From the NCBI RefSeq assembly GCF_030812315.1, contig NZ_JAUSSM010000003.1, positions 310,001 through 374,000 on the forward strand: a stretch of DNA of 64,000 nt, written 5' to 3'. This stretch comes from Arthrobacter oryzae. GTDB lineage: Bacteria > Actinomycetota > Actinomycetes > Actinomycetales > Micrococcaceae. The notes under the pieces are model-generated. The model was not told the origin of the DNA, did not search any database, and saw only the letters and a list, made by a program, of their open reading frames with translations. Positions 6,986 through 16,257 of the stretch are shown in pieces. Numbering within the stretch: position 1 is the stretch's first letter; every line of letters begins with the position of its first letter. The position numbers and the translations under genes were made by a program.

Positions 6986-9544
6986 TTGGCCGGCAGTAGG
7001 GAACGTGTCCGGGTCCAGGGCCGCGAACTGGTGGTCACCAACCTGGACAAGGTCATGTATCCGGAGGCGGGCACCACCAAGGCGGACGTCCTTGCGTACT
7101 ACGCCGCCGTGGCTCCTGTTCTGATCCCGGCCGCCGCCAACAGGCCGGCCACCCGCAAGCGCTGGGTCAACGGCGTGGGCACCGCGGAGGCGCCGGGACA
7201 GATGTTCTTCCAGAAGAACCTGGACGAGTCCACCCCCGGCTGGATTCCGCGGGCGTCCATCCGCCACAAGGAACGCACCAGCCAGTACCCCCTGGTCAAT
7301 GATGCCGCCACGCTCACCTGGCTGGCCCAGATGGGTTCGCTCGAAATCCACGTCCCGCAATGGCGCGTGGACCCGCACGGGAATCCCATGTTTCCCGACC
7401 GGCTGGTGCTGGACCTGGATCCCGGGGAAGGCGCCGGGCTGGCGGAATGCGTTGAGGTGGCCCGGCTTGCGCGTGCCATCCTCCAGGACGTGGGCCTGGA
7501 TCCCGTTCCCGTGACCAGCGGCAGCAAGGGCATCCACCTTTATGCCGGCCTCGACCGCACGCAGAACTCGGACCAAATCTCCGAATTCGCCCATGAACTT
7601 GCCCGCGCCCTGGAAGCAGACCACCCGGACCTGGCCGTCAGCGACATGAAGAAGACGCTGCGCACGGGCAAGGTGCTGGTGGACTGGAGCCAGAACAATG
7701 CCGCCAAGACCACCATCGTGCCCTACTCGCTCCGGGGCCGGCTGAAACCCACTGTGGCTGCCCCGCGGACCTGGCGCGAGCTGGCCTCGCCCGCCCTGAA
7801 GCAGCTGGACTACCGCGAGGTCATGCGGCGTGTGAAGGACGGCAAGGACCCCTTCGCTGCGGTGTCCGCCCACGGTGGCCACGTCCAGGACCCTTCGGAC
7901 GGCGGCGGGGGCAGCAGCACCTCCGCCGGCGGTGCAGCCGACGGCGGACACACGGATCCGCGGCTGGAGAAGTACCGCTCCATGCGGGATCCGGAAGGGA
8001 CCCCCGAACCGTTCAGCGCGGACCGGCACCGGGCGGACCCGAACGCCGGCATCATCCGGGAGCGGTTTGTGATCCAGGAGCACCATGCCAGCCGGCTGCA
8101 TTTCGACTTCCGGCTGGAGCGGGACGGCGTGCTGGTGTCCTGGGCACTTCCGAAGGGCGTGCCCACGAGCGGGACGCAGAACCACTTGGCGGTCCAGACC
8201 GAGGACCACCCCATGGACTACCTCGATTTCGAGGGCACCATCCCCAAAGGCCAGTACGGCGCAGGGACCGTCACCGTCTGGGACCACGGCTACTACGAAT
8301 GCGATAAGTGGATCGCGGGCAAGGAAGTCATCGCCACGCTGACCGGGGCCGACGGCGGCGGCCTTGGGGGGCCCAAGAGGTTTGCACTGATCCGGACCAG
8401 CCGGGACAGCGACCACTCGAAGGGGGCCGAGCAAGCCCAGTGGCTGATTCACCTGATGGACCGCAAGGGGCACGGTGCTCCGGTCAAGAAGGAGCAGGAC
8501 GAGCCGCAGAAGGCGTCCGCAGCGGCACCGCCTGCTTCCGCTCCGGCACCGCCTGCTTCCGCTCCGGCACCGCCTCCGGCGCCGGCCCCGGATTTCTCGC
8601 CGATGCTCGCGGGCGCCGGAACCACCGCCGATCTTCGGGGCCTGGACTGGCAGTTCGAACTGAAGTGGGACGGCATCCGGGCCATCATCATCGGCGACGA
8701 GGACAGGATCCGGCTGATCAGCCGCAACGGAAACGACGTGTCCGCAAGCTACCCGGAACTGACGGACCGCAAGTGCTGGCCGGAGCAGAGCTTCACCGCC
8801 GACGGCGAGATCGTCGCCGTCGGGCCTTCCGGGCGGCCCGATTTCGGGCTGCTGCAGACGCGGATGAAGCTGACCAAGGCAGCCGATGTCGCCAAGGCGA
8901 GGGCCGCCACGCCGGTCCGGCTGATGGTGTTCGACCTGCTGTCCGACGCCGGCGAGGACCTCCGCAGGATGCCGCTGCGCAAACGCCGGGCCCGGCTGGA
9001 TGAATTGCCATGGCCGGCAGGCGGCCCGGTGCAGTTGTCCGAGGTGCTGGACCACGACGTGGAGGACCTTCTGGCGAGCGCCAAGGAACTGGGACTTGAA
9101 GGGATCATGGCCAAGCGCGTTGACGGCCGGTACGTCAGCGGCGGGCGCACCAAGTCCTGGCTGAAGCTGAAGTTCGAGCGCACCCAGGAAGTGGTGGTGG
9201 GCGGCTGGCGCCCCGGCAAGGGGTCAAGGCAGGGCTCCGTGGGGTCGTTGCTGGTGGGGATCCCCGAAGGCAATAAGCTGCGGTATGTGGGACGCGTGGG
9301 CAGCGGGTTCAGCGACCGTGAGCTGACGGAACTGCGGCTGCAGATGGATTCCTTGTCCAGGAAGACCACTCCCTTCACCGACGTACCGGCCGCCGATGCC
9401 TCGGACGCGCACTGGGTAACGCCCGGTTTGGTGGGCGAGGTGACGTTCGGTGACTGGACCGGGGCCGGGAAACTCCGGCATCCGGTGTGGCGGGGCTGGC
9501 GCCTGGACAAGAACGCCGACGAGGTCGTAGCGGAGTCCGGCTGA
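6986..9544 (+). CDS. ligD: Multifunctional ATP-dependent DNA ligase LigD (Pol-PE-Lig)
   Basis: An 852-residue LigD with the mycobacterial domain order. Polymerase/primase domain, about 5-290 (RELVVTNLDKVMYPEAG; LVLDLDPGEG with metal-binding Asp residues). 3'-phosphoesterase domain, about 325-500 (FVIQEHHASRLHFDFRLE, PKGQYGAGTV). ATP-dependent ligase domain, about 535-850, with the adenylated Lys560 in FELKWDGIRA and an OB-fold end. A Pro/Ala linker with a 21-bp tandem repeat (about 8524-8580) joins PE to ligase. The start is TTG 6986 with GGAGGTGA at 6972-6979. It works with the divergent Ku in repair of double-strand breaks. Confidence 0.96.
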   Translation: MAGSRERVRVQGRELVVTNLDKVMYPEAGTTKADVLAYYAAVAPVLIPAAANRPATRKRWVNGVGTAEAPGQMFFQKNLDESTPGWIPRASIRHKERTSQYPLVNDAATLTWLAQMGSLEIHVPQWRVDPHGNPMFPDRLVLDLDPGEGAGLAECVEVARLARAILQDVGLDPVPVTSGSKGIHLYAGLDRTQNSDQISEFAHELARALEADHPDLAVSDMKKTLRTGKVLVDWSQNNAAKTTIVPYSLRGRLKPTVAAPRTWRELASPALKQLDYREVMRRVKDGKDPFAAVSAHGGHVQDPSDGGGGSSTSAGGAADGGHTDPRLEKYRSMRDPEGTPEPFSADRHRADPNAGIIRERFVIQEHHASRLHFDFRLERDGVLVSWALPKGVPTSGTQNHLAVQTEDHPMDYLDFEGTIPKGQYGAGTVTVWDHGYYECDKWIAGKEVIATLTGADGGGLGGPKRFALIRTSRDSDHSKGAEQAQWLIHLMDRKGHGAPVKKEQDEPQKASAAAPPASAPAPPASAPAPPPAPAPDFSPMLAGAGTTADLRGLDWQFELKWDGIRAIIIGDEDRIRLISRNGNDVSASYPELTDRKCWPEQSFTADGEIVAVGPSGRPDFGLLQTRMKLTKAADVAKARAATPVRLMVFDLLSDAGEDLRRMPLRKRRARLDELPWPAGGPVQLSEVLDHDVEDLLASAKELGLEGIMAKRVDGRYVSGGRTKSWLKLKFERTQEVVVGGWRPGKGSRQGSVGSLLVGIPEGNKLRYVGRVGSGFSDRELTELRLQMDSLSRKTTPFTDVPAADASDAHWVTPGLVGEVTFGDWTGAGKLRHPVWRGWRLDKNADEVVAESG

Positions 9545-9583
9545 CCCCACGGCGGCGACGAAGCCGGTGACTCCGGAGGCACG

Positions 9584-9621
9584 AAAAAGCCGGGCAACAC
9601 CCGGAATTGGTGTCGCCCGGC
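9584..9621 (-). terminator. Rho-independent terminator facing the 84-residue gene
   Basis: GCCGGGCAACACC (9589-9601) pairs with GGTGTCGCCCGGC (9609-9621) with one mismatch. Read on the minus strand the stem is followed by five T residues, the classic intrinsic terminator form. It lies 12 bases beyond the stop of the leftward 84-residue gene. It may also stop ligD transcripts from the other side. Confidence 0.85.
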
Positions 9622-9633
9622 CGCGGGTTCGTA

Positions 9634-9888
9634 TTACGAGGAGTGCGGCATCTGCGGCCTGCCGGTCCGGTGGACCGCGGTCACTGCTGCCTCGTGGCCC
9701 ATCCGTCCGTGGGCGGTGCCGCGTTCTTTGGGATGGCGGCGTTTGCCGTTGCCGTCCGGCCACTGCCTGCCGCCGTTGACCGGGCCGGCAGAGGTGGTCG
9801 GCTCGGGCGCCGGCACCTCGTCCATGGATTCCGCCAGGTGGCTGGCCAGTTCCGGCTCGAGCTGTCCCCCAGGATTTTTCTCAGCCAT
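9634..9888 (-). CDS. Small hydrophilic hypothetical protein
   Basis: An 84-residue protein with no recognised family. The N-terminal third is acidic (MAEKNPGGQLEPELASHLAE); the rest is rich in Gly, Arg, His and Pro (GGRQWPDGNGKRRHPKERG), so it is probably disordered. The evidence that it is a real gene is an AAGGAAG ribosome site just before ATG 9888 and an intrinsic terminator right after its stop. It follows the 73-residue gene on the same strand after 74 bases, so both may be co-transcribed. No membrane segment or signal peptide is seen. Confidence 0.6.
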   Translation of the reverse strand: MAEKNPGGQLEPELASHLAESMDEVPAPEPTTSAGPVNGGRQWPDGNGKRRHPKERGTAHGRMGHEAAVTAVHRTGRPQMPHSS

Positions 9889-9962
9889 TGTGCTCTTCCT
9901 TTCCGCGTTGAAATGAAGTGTCCACCAATACTAGGTCTGCAGGAACTGCTTGTCTGCAGGGG

Positions 9963-10184
9963 CTACCAGCGGACTTTTTTCTGGGCAGGGCCTTGCTTGC
10001 CGCTTGCCTGCGTGGGTTTGTGGCCGTGGGCAACGCTCTGCGATCCGGCACCGCCGCGGGACTTGCTGGCCAGCATTTCGCGCTGGGCGTCCGTCAGCCG
10101 GGACTTGATGCCCTGGGCATCCGGCGCTTCTTCCTGCGGGCCTGATGTGGGCTCGGCCTTCTTGCTGTTGGTTTTGTCGGTCAC
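9963..10184 (-). CDS. Small hydrophilic hypothetical protein
   Basis: A 73-residue protein starting at GTG 10184, chosen because AAGGAGAG stands eight bases upstream; the open frame goes further but without a ribosome site. It is hydrophilic and charged. The middle carries IKSRLTDAQREMLASKSRGG, and the end is basic (KQGPAQKKVRW). The layout (short helix, Gly/His-rich middle, basic end) recalls small actinobacterial proteins of unknown function such as DUF5302, but the match is weak. Probably the first gene of a two-gene unit with the 84-residue gene. Confidence 0.65.
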   Translation of the reverse strand: MTDKTNSKKAEPTSGPQEEAPDAQGIKSRLTDAQREMLASKSRGGAGSQSVAHGHKPTQASGKQGPAQKKVRW

Positions 10185-10765
10185 GGAAGCTCTCCTTGTG
10201 GTGCGGAATCGGGTGGCGGTGATGAGAGGCGGATGACACACGCTGGAAGATCGCGGTGGAGAAATCACGACGGCGGGAGCCGTCGGAGGGGATCAACGCG
10301 GAGGTACGCCTCAACTAGCCTGAATTGCTGGTGAATGCAGCGGGCGGGACCGGCCAGCAGGTACTACCGCTGACGGCCGCGGGCCTATCCAAAGATCAGT
10401 GTTCCCATGGCTCAACCTTAGACAGTGATCCGGCCCGTTGGAAACCCCCGTTTCGGATGGATTCCTGCACTGCGCGAACATGGCCTGCTACCGCCCGCCA
10501 GGGCCGGATTCCGGCTCATTTGGGCGGCTTTTTGGGCTGACAGCGGAAAAGGTTTCGGAGCGATGCCGCACATCGCCGGATTCCCAGTGCTGGCGCGGTG
10601 AAAGGGCGCAAAACAATTTCGGCCCTGGAGCCGAATACGGGCATGAAACGGTGATCATACGCCACCAAAGTCGGAAAATCCATAGAAATCAACTAAAATT
10701 GAAAGCCTGCCCGGAGCGGGGCAGCTACAAGTCGCAAGCAAATGACCTCCACAGGAGCAGCCCAA
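10185..10765. other. Gene-free stretch of about 580 bases
   Basis: No convincing gene. Short open frames lack ribosome sites and have no protein-like composition. It should contain the promoters of the leftward small-protein pair and of the rightward transporter. The part before the transporter (about 10640-10720) is AT-richer and is the likeliest promoter region, but no clear -35/-10 pair or palindrome is visible. Confidence 0.5.
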
Positions 10766-12358
10766 ATGCCCAAAGACCGAAGCATGACCGACTCTTCAGC
10801 AGGCGTGAACGACGCCCGCGGGACCGACAGTATTTTGCCTGAGGGCGTTTCGCCCCATGGCACCAAGAAGCCGAGGCTGTTGCCTCGCCGGAGGCTCAAA
10901 GTCTCCGACATCAACGTCGTCAACAAGCCGATGCTTAAGAAAGCACTCGGTGGAACCATCGTGGGTAACACCATGGAATGGTACGACGTCGGTGTGTTCG
11001 GCTACCTGATCACCACCATGGGACCGGTCTTCCTGCCTGAGGCCGACAAGTCCGTGCAGACCCTGTTCCTACTGGGAACCTTCGCCGCCACCTTTATCGC
11101 CCGCCCCCTGGGCGGAGTCATCTTCGGCTGGCTCGGCGACAAGATCGGGCGCCAGAAGGTCCTCGCCGCCACGCTGATGCTGATGGCCGCGAGTACGTTC
11201 GCCGTCGGCCTGCTTCCCGGCTATGCGCAGATCGGTATGTGGGCCGCGGCCCTGCTGGTGCTGCTCAAGCTGGTCCAAGGTTTCTCCACCGGTGGCGAGT
11301 ACGCCGGTGCCACTACCTTTGTAAGTGAATACGCCCCGGACAAGCGCCGCGGCTTCTTCGCCAGCTTCCTGGACATGGGCAGCTACCTCGGCTTCGCCCT
11401 CGGCGCCGCCCTCGTCTCTGTGCTGCAGCTGACCCTGGGTCAGGGCGCCATGGAGGAATGGGGCTGGAGGATTCCGTTCCTGATTGCCGGCCCGCTCGGC
11501 CTGATCGCAGTCTACTTCCGTAGCAAGATTGAGGAATCCCCGCAGTTCCAGGCCACCCTGGATGCCCAGGAGAGCCTCGCCAAGGACGCAACCTCATCGG
11601 ACACCGCAGCCTCCAAGGGCCCGGTGGGCATCGTGAAGGCCTACTGGCGCTCCCTCATCGTCGCGATGATCCTCGTTGCCGCCGCGAACACCGCAGGCTA
11701 CGCACTGACCTCCTACATGCCGACGTACCTGACGGAGTCCAAGGGCTACGACGAGGTGCACGGCACGCTGCTGACCATCCCCGTACTGGTCATCATGAGC
11801 CTCTGCATCCCGCTGACCGGTAGGCTCTCCGACCGGATCGGCCGACGCCCCGTGCTGTGGATCGGAGCCATCAGCACGGTCGTCCTCGCCACCCCGGCGT
11901 TCCTCCTGATCGGCATTGGTGAAGTCTGGTCCACGTTGGCTGGTCTTTCCCTGGTTGCTTTCCCGGTGACGTTCTACGTGGCGAACCTGGCCTCGGCGCT
12001 GCCGGCACAGTTCCCGACTGCCAGCCGCTACGGTGCCATGGGCATCGCCTACAACTTCTCGGTGGCCATCTTCGGCGGAACCACGCCGTTCATCGTGGCA
12101 GCACTGATCACGGCGACGGGCAACGACATGATGCCCGCGTACTACCTGATGGCCACCTCTGCCATCGGTGCAGTCGCGATCTACTTCCTGAAGGAATCGG
12201 CCAACCGTCCGCTGCCGGGTTCCATGCCCAGCGTGGACACCAAGGCTGAGGCCCACGAGCTCGTGGCCACCCAGGATGAGAACCCGCTGATCGACCTGGA
12301 TGACATGCCTTTCGACGACGAGGTTCAGGAGCCCGAAAAGGTTCCGGCCAGGGTCTAA
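10766..12358 (+). CDS. proP: MHS-family (ProP-like) MFS transporter
   Basis: A 530-residue inner-membrane symporter of the metabolite:H+ symporter branch of the major facilitator superfamily. Typical signatures are GNTMEWYDVGVFGYL at the first helix, RPLGGVIFGWLGDKIGR in the helix 2-3 loop, and QGFSTGGEYAGATTFVSEY in helix 5, all very close to the proline/betaine transporter ProP. The C-terminus has an acidic tail but not a clear ProP coiled coil, so the substrate could be another compatible solute or an organic acid. ATG 10766 is preferred over ATG 10742 because AGGAG lies eight bases upstream. It appears to be transcribed alone or with the following FUSC gene. Confidence 0.85.
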   Translation: MPKDRSMTDSSAGVNDARGTDSILPEGVSPHGTKKPRLLPRRRLKVSDINVVNKPMLKKALGGTIVGNTMEWYDVGVFGYLITTMGPVFLPEADKSVQTLFLLGTFAATFIARPLGGVIFGWLGDKIGRQKVLAATLMLMAASTFAVGLLPGYAQIGMWAAALLVLLKLVQGFSTGGEYAGATTFVSEYAPDKRRGFFASFLDMGSYLGFALGAALVSVLQLTLGQGAMEEWGWRIPFLIAGPLGLIAVYFRSKIEESPQFQATLDAQESLAKDATSSDTAASKGPVGIVKAYWRSLIVAMILVAAANTAGYALTSYMPTYLTESKGYDEVHGTLLTIPVLVIMSLCIPLTGRLSDRIGRRPVLWIGAISTVVLATPAFLLIGIGEVWSTLAGLSLVAFPVTFYVANLASALPAQFPTASRYGAMGIAYNFSVAIFGGTTPFIVAALITATGNDMMPAYYLMATSAIGAVAIYFLKESANRPLPGSMPSVDTKAEAHELVATQDENPLIDLDDMPFDDEVQEPEKVPARV

Positions 12359-12495
12359 CCTTGTAGTCCAAACCCCGCCCGGCGAGGCCTGCTTTGCACG
12401 ATGTTCCTTTGTGACAGCGTGCGGAGCGGGCCTCTCGCGCGTCTGGCAGACTTTTGACGGCGGCACCCACAGCAGAAGGAAGAACGGAGGTACGC

Positions 12496-13551
12496 ATGAA
12501 CGACACCCTCATGCGGCATCTCCGCGCCCTGCATCGGCTTGGTCCCGCCAACAACGATCACTTATCAGCGCTCCGCGTCGCCGTGAGTGTGGCCGTTCCG
12601 TCATTGGCCCTCCTCTTCCTGGGCCGCCCGGAACTGATCATCTACGCCGTTTTCGGCGCCCTGACCGGGATGTACGGACGGTCTGAGCCCCACCAGCTCC
12701 GCCTCATGCACCAGGCTCAGGCCGCACTGGTGCTGCTCAGCGGTGTTGGCGTGGGCATCTTCCTGTCCGTCAACCACCTCCATTCGTGGTGGCTGGTGGG
12801 CGTCGAAGCCGCGCTGGCCGGCGTCGGCTCGGTGTTCTCCGACAGGGTGAACCTGAAACCCAACGGTCCGTTCTTCGGCATCCTGGCCCTGGGTGCCTGC
12901 GCCTCCGTGCCTACGACGGTTCCCTGGTTCGCGGCTCTTCTCATCGCCGCTGCCTCCGCGGCGTTTTCACTGGTGATCGGGTTTGGCGGCTGGGTTCGTG
13001 GCCGGACGTGGCAGCCGGGAGCGGTGCGTACCGCTACGCCTCTGCTCGGAGCCCGCAAACAGGCGGCCATGATCCACGCGGCACGGTACGTCATGGCTGT
13101 GGGAGCCGCCGGCGCCATCGGCGTCCTGAGCGGCAGCGGCCATCCTCATTGGGCCATGGCAGCGGCCGCGGTTCCGCTCGCCGGGGCCGACCTGCCCAGC
13201 AGCGTGCACCGCGGACTCCACCGCATTATGGGGACCTTCCTCGGGCTGGTGCTGGTCGCCGTCGTGCTTCTGCCGGTCCCGTGGGCTCCCTTGCAGGCCT
13301 TCCCGGGGGCGGAAGCCGCCGTGCTGGCGGTGCTGGTCATCGTCTTCCAGTTCACTACCGAGCTGTTCATGACCCGGCATTATGGCCTGGCCATGGTGTC
13401 CTTCACTCCCGTGATTCTGTTGATGACGCAGCTTGCCGCTCCGGCGGACCCCTACGTCCTCATTACTGAACGTGCCGTGGAAACTGTTGTCGGAGCGGCG
13501 ATCGGCATTGCGGTTATCGTGCTGGTCCGACGGCGGCGCCGCACTAGCTGA
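12496..13551 (+). CDS. FUSC-family membrane protein
   Basis: A 351-residue membrane protein with two blocks of hydrophobic helices (about 25-170 and 200-345), the layout of fusaric-acid-resistance/aromatic-acid-exporter (FUSC) proteins. Motifs such as YAVFGALTGMYG and the ERAVETVVGAAIG segment near the end fit the family, where such proteins are thought to export aromatic acids. The large cytosolic domain of bigger family members is missing. ATG 12496 is chosen because ACGGAGGT lies just upstream. It lies 137 bases after the transporter and converges on the SDR gene with an 10-base gap. Confidence 0.75.
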   Translation: MNDTLMRHLRALHRLGPANNDHLSALRVAVSVAVPSLALLFLGRPELIIYAVFGALTGMYGRSEPHQLRLMHQAQAALVLLSGVGVGIFLSVNHLHSWWLVGVEAALAGVGSVFSDRVNLKPNGPFFGILALGACASVPTTVPWFAALLIAAASAAFSLVIGFGGWVRGRTWQPGAVRTATPLLGARKQAAMIHAARYVMAVGAAGAIGVLSGSGHPHWAMAAAAVPLAGADLPSSVHRGLHRIMGTFLGLVLVAVVLLPVPWAPLQAFPGAEAAVLAVLVIVFQFTTELFMTRHYGLAMVSFTPVILLMTQLAAPADPYVLITERAVETVVGAAIGIAVIVLVRRRRRTS

Positions 13552-13561
13552 GAATGCAACG

Positions 13562-14338
13562 CTACTTCGCAGGCCGCTTCGCCGGCCCCGAGGTGAACCG
13601 TGCGGGCAGCATCCGGGAGACCCCGGCTACTATTTTGTACCGCCTCGTGGGGATGGAAACGGCCCGGCCGCGGTCGTTGTCCGCCAGTCCTTCCCGGACC
13701 ACCCGATCGGCGTGCAGCCACAGCCAGCGCGGGGCCACTGTTTTGTCCATGCCCATGCGGTCGTGGAATTCGGTGTGCGTGAAGCCCGGGCATACCGCCG
13801 TCACTTTCACTCCGCTTCCGGCGTATGCCAGGTTGGCCCAGCGGCTGAAGGTCACCTGCCATGCCTTAGCCGCCGAGTAGCTCCCCCGGTTGGCGAAGGC
13901 GGCGACGCTGGCCACATTGATGATCCTGCCCGAGTGACGCGCCAGCATGCCTTGCAGGGCCGCGTGGCACAGTTCCATGGGCGCCTGGACATGGAGCCGG
14001 AGGTGCCGGCGTTCCTCCTCCATGCTGTTTTTGTCGAAAGGCTTCAGCAGCCCTATCCCGGCGTTGTTGACCAGGATTTCCACCGGCCGTGACGCGTCGG
14101 AAAGGCGTTCGACGACGGCGGCCACCCCGGCGTCGTCGGTCAGGTCCGCGGAAAGAACCTCCGCGGTGATGCTGTAGTTGTTTTCCAGTTCGTGCGCGGC
14201 AGCCCGCAGCCGGTCTTTGTCCCGGGCGACCAGCACGACGTGGTGGCCCTGCTCTGCGAGCTGCCGGGCGAATTCGGCGCCAAGGCCCGCCGTGGCGCCG
14301 GTAATGAGGGCTGTGGTTCCAGGGACTTGTTCCGTCAT
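13562..14338 (-). CDS. SDR-family oxidoreductase
   Basis: A 258-residue classical short-chain dehydrogenase. It has the nucleotide-binding motif TGATAGLG, the NNAG motif (LVNNAGIGLL), the catalytic Ser region (IINVASVAAF) and YSAAK with the catalytic Tyr and Lys. The Arg after the second strand (VARDKDRL) suggests NADP(H). The substrate is unknown; close family members reduce varied ketones and fatty acyl groups. It lies 59 bases downstream of the siderophore operon on the same strand, so some read-through is possible, but no siderophore step needs it. Confidence 0.9.
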   Translation of the reverse strand: MTEQVPGTTALITGATAGLGAEFARQLAEQGHHVVLVARDKDRLRAAAHELENNYSITAEVLSADLTDDAGVAAVVERLSDASRPVEILVNNAGIGLLKPFDKNSMEEERRHLRLHVQAPMELCHAALQGMLARHSGRIINVASVAAFANRGSYSAAKAWQVTFSRWANLAYAGSGVKVTAVCPGFTHTEFHDRMGMDKTVAPRWLWLHADRVVREGLADNDRGRAVSIPTRRYKIVAGVSRMLPARFTSGPAKRPAK

Positions 14339-14397
14339 GGCAAGATCCTAGCCGTGCGGACCCGTCAGCGCTGCTCGGGCCCGCCGGCCGGGCGTCT

Positions 14398-16257
14398 TTA
14401 GGCGAACTTGGCCAGCGGGTTCTCCAGCCGGCCGGCCATCTGGAGGCCTCCGGAGGGGTCGGTGAGGTCCAGCATCTGCTGGTTGTTGCGCAGCTGCAGC
14501 CTGTTGAGGCAGGAGAACTGGAAATCCGGGGCGAACAGATCATGGCGGGCAAACTGGTCCGCCAGTTCCGGGTGCTCCGCCTGGTAGCTGTGGACGGCTG
14601 CAGCCGCGATGCGCCAGAATTCGTCGCCGCTGAGCACGCCGTCCTCCTCCAGGAAGGCGCCGAGGAACCGGAAGATGCAGTCGAACACATCGGTGAAGAT
14701 GGCCAGGACCTTCTCACCGTCGGGAATATCGACCTTGATCCGGGACACGTCCTCTGGCAGGTCAAGCCTGTCCCCCATCACGACGATTTCCTCGGCGATG
14801 TCCTTCATGACCGCCCGGACCGGCACACCGTTTTCCAGGACAAGGATCACGTTCTCGCCGTGCGGCATGAACGCCAGCTCGTAGCGGTACAGGCAGTGCA
14901 CCAGCGGGACGAGGTACGTTTCGAAATACCGCCGCAGCCACTCCCCCGCCTGCAGCCCGGACTGTTCGATCAGCGCCGACACCATGGGTTTGCCCGCTGC
15001 GTCAACGTGGAGCAGCGAGGCCATGGTGGCCAGCTGCTGACCGTCCTCCAGCAGCGGCAGGGGACTTTCCCTCCACAGGGCGGACAGCATCTTGCGGTAC
15101 GGCGAGCCCTTCGCGGAGGCGGCCTCGTAGTAGCCGTTGTGGTAGCCGATGGCCGCCACTTCGCGGATCATTGCCAGCCCGCGGCTTTGCAGGGCTTCGT
15201 CGCTGACGATCAGGTCCTGGAGCCAGTCGTTGATGGCCGGCGTGGCCTTCATGTACTGCGGCGACAGGCCGCGCATGAAGCCCATGTTCAGGACGGACAT
15301 GGCTGTCTTGACGTAGGCCTTGTCTGGTGCGGCCGTGTTAAAAAAGGTCCGGATGGACTGCTGGGCCTGGTAGCTGTCCGCCCCGATGCCGAGGTGGACG
15401 ATGTGCTGCTGGGCAATTTCGGCGGCAAAAGTCACCGTCAGCTTGTTCTCCCACTGCCACGGGTGAACCGGCATCAGGAAGTACCGGGACGGGTCCAGGC
15501 CAAGCGCGCCGAGTTCGGCGTCGAAGTAGGCCAGGGCCCCGGCCCCCAGTTCGGTGTCCAGGTGTGCGGCGTAGTCGAGCCCCTCGCTGGAGGTGAACAC
15601 GGCCTTGCTCCGGTGGACCGCGATCCACTCCAGCTGAACGGCGGCGCCGGTCTCCGGAGCGAAGGCACGGTAGTCGCTGATGCCGAATCCCAGCCGGCCG
15701 TTGTTGGCCACGAAGCAGGGGTGGCCCTCGGTCATGCTGCGTTCAATGGCCTGGAAGTCCGTAGCGACGTCCGCTCCGCCGGTCACGCCGGCTGCCAGTT
15801 CGGCGGACGACGGCTGGCCCATCCACTGCTTGTATGCGTGGCTGGAGAGCGTGCTGCTGATCTCCTCGAGGTAGACCGGGAGCATCTCCTGCCGGATGCC
15901 CAGGGCGTCGCGGAATTCGGTGATGAACCGGAGCGCATCCAGCGGTGCGTCCTGTCCGTCGCGGCTGCACCTGATCGAGGCGGCGTCGACGGACCAGTGG
16001 TCAAGGTGCAGGACTTTGGCGGAGAAACGGTATTCAACCGAGGCATCATCGCTCAGCACCCGGTATTCATTGGAATGGGCCGTTCCCCCCGCCCGGTCCC
16101 CTGCGCTGGTCCGTTCAGGGCTGAGGATCCGCTCGTGGGAGAACTCGGCGAGAGCCTTGCGGACAAGGTGCCGGTTGGCGGCGGCCCAGCGTTCCGGAGT
16201 CAGATGGGTTGCGGCGTTGCCTGCGGTCAGGACGGATTCAAGTTCAGCAGTGGTCAT
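14398..16257 (-). CDS. desD: Desferrioxamine-type siderophore synthetase (NIS, IucA/IucC family)
   Basis: A 619-residue NRPS-independent siderophore synthetase. In desferrioxamine pathways DesD uses ATP to oligomerise and cyclise N-hydroxy-N-succinylcadaverine into desferrioxamine E or related products. Family signatures seen: GHPCFVANNGRLGFG, a long middle with FLMPVHPWQWENK, and LYRYELAFMPHGENVIL in the C-terminal FhuF-like part. It is the last gene of desABCD and overlaps desC by four bases. Assignment to DesD rather than an aerobactin-type synthetase rests on the neighbouring decarboxylase, hydroxylase and acyltransferase. Confidence 0.93.
   Translation of the reverse strand: MTTAELESVLTAGNAATHLTPERWAAANRHLVRKALAEFSHERILSPERTSAGDRAGGTAHSNEYRVLSDDASVEYRFSAKVLHLDHWSVDAASIRCSRDGQDAPLDALRFITEFRDALGIRQEMLPVYLEEISSTLSSHAYKQWMGQPSSAELAAGVTGGADVATDFQAIERSMTEGHPCFVANNGRLGFGISDYRAFAPETGAAVQLEWIAVHRSKAVFTSSEGLDYAAHLDTELGAGALAYFDAELGALGLDPSRYFLMPVHPWQWENKLTVTFAAEIAQQHIVHLGIGADSYQAQQSIRTFFNTAAPDKAYVKTAMSVLNMGFMRGLSPQYMKATPAINDWLQDLIVSDEALQSRGLAMIREVAAIGYHNGYYEAASAKGSPYRKMLSALWRESPLPLLEDGQQLATMASLLHVDAAGKPMVSALIEQSGLQAGEWLRRYFETYLVPLVHCLYRYELAFMPHGENVILVLENGVPVRAVMKDIAEEIVVMGDRLDLPEDVSRIKVDIPDGEKVLAIFTDVFDCIFRFLGAFLEEDGVLSGDEFWRIAAAAVHSYQAEHPELADQFARHDLFAPDFQFSCLNRLQLRNNQQMLDLTDPSGGLQMAGRLENPLAKFA

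Noticed and set aside
6950..9055. Long open frame antisense to ligD
   Set aside because: It lies opposite all catalytic motifs of LigD, has no ribosome site and no recognisable fold.
10325..10740. Short open frames between 10325 and 10740
   Set aside because: No ribosome sites, no protein-like composition, and mutual overlap in several frames.
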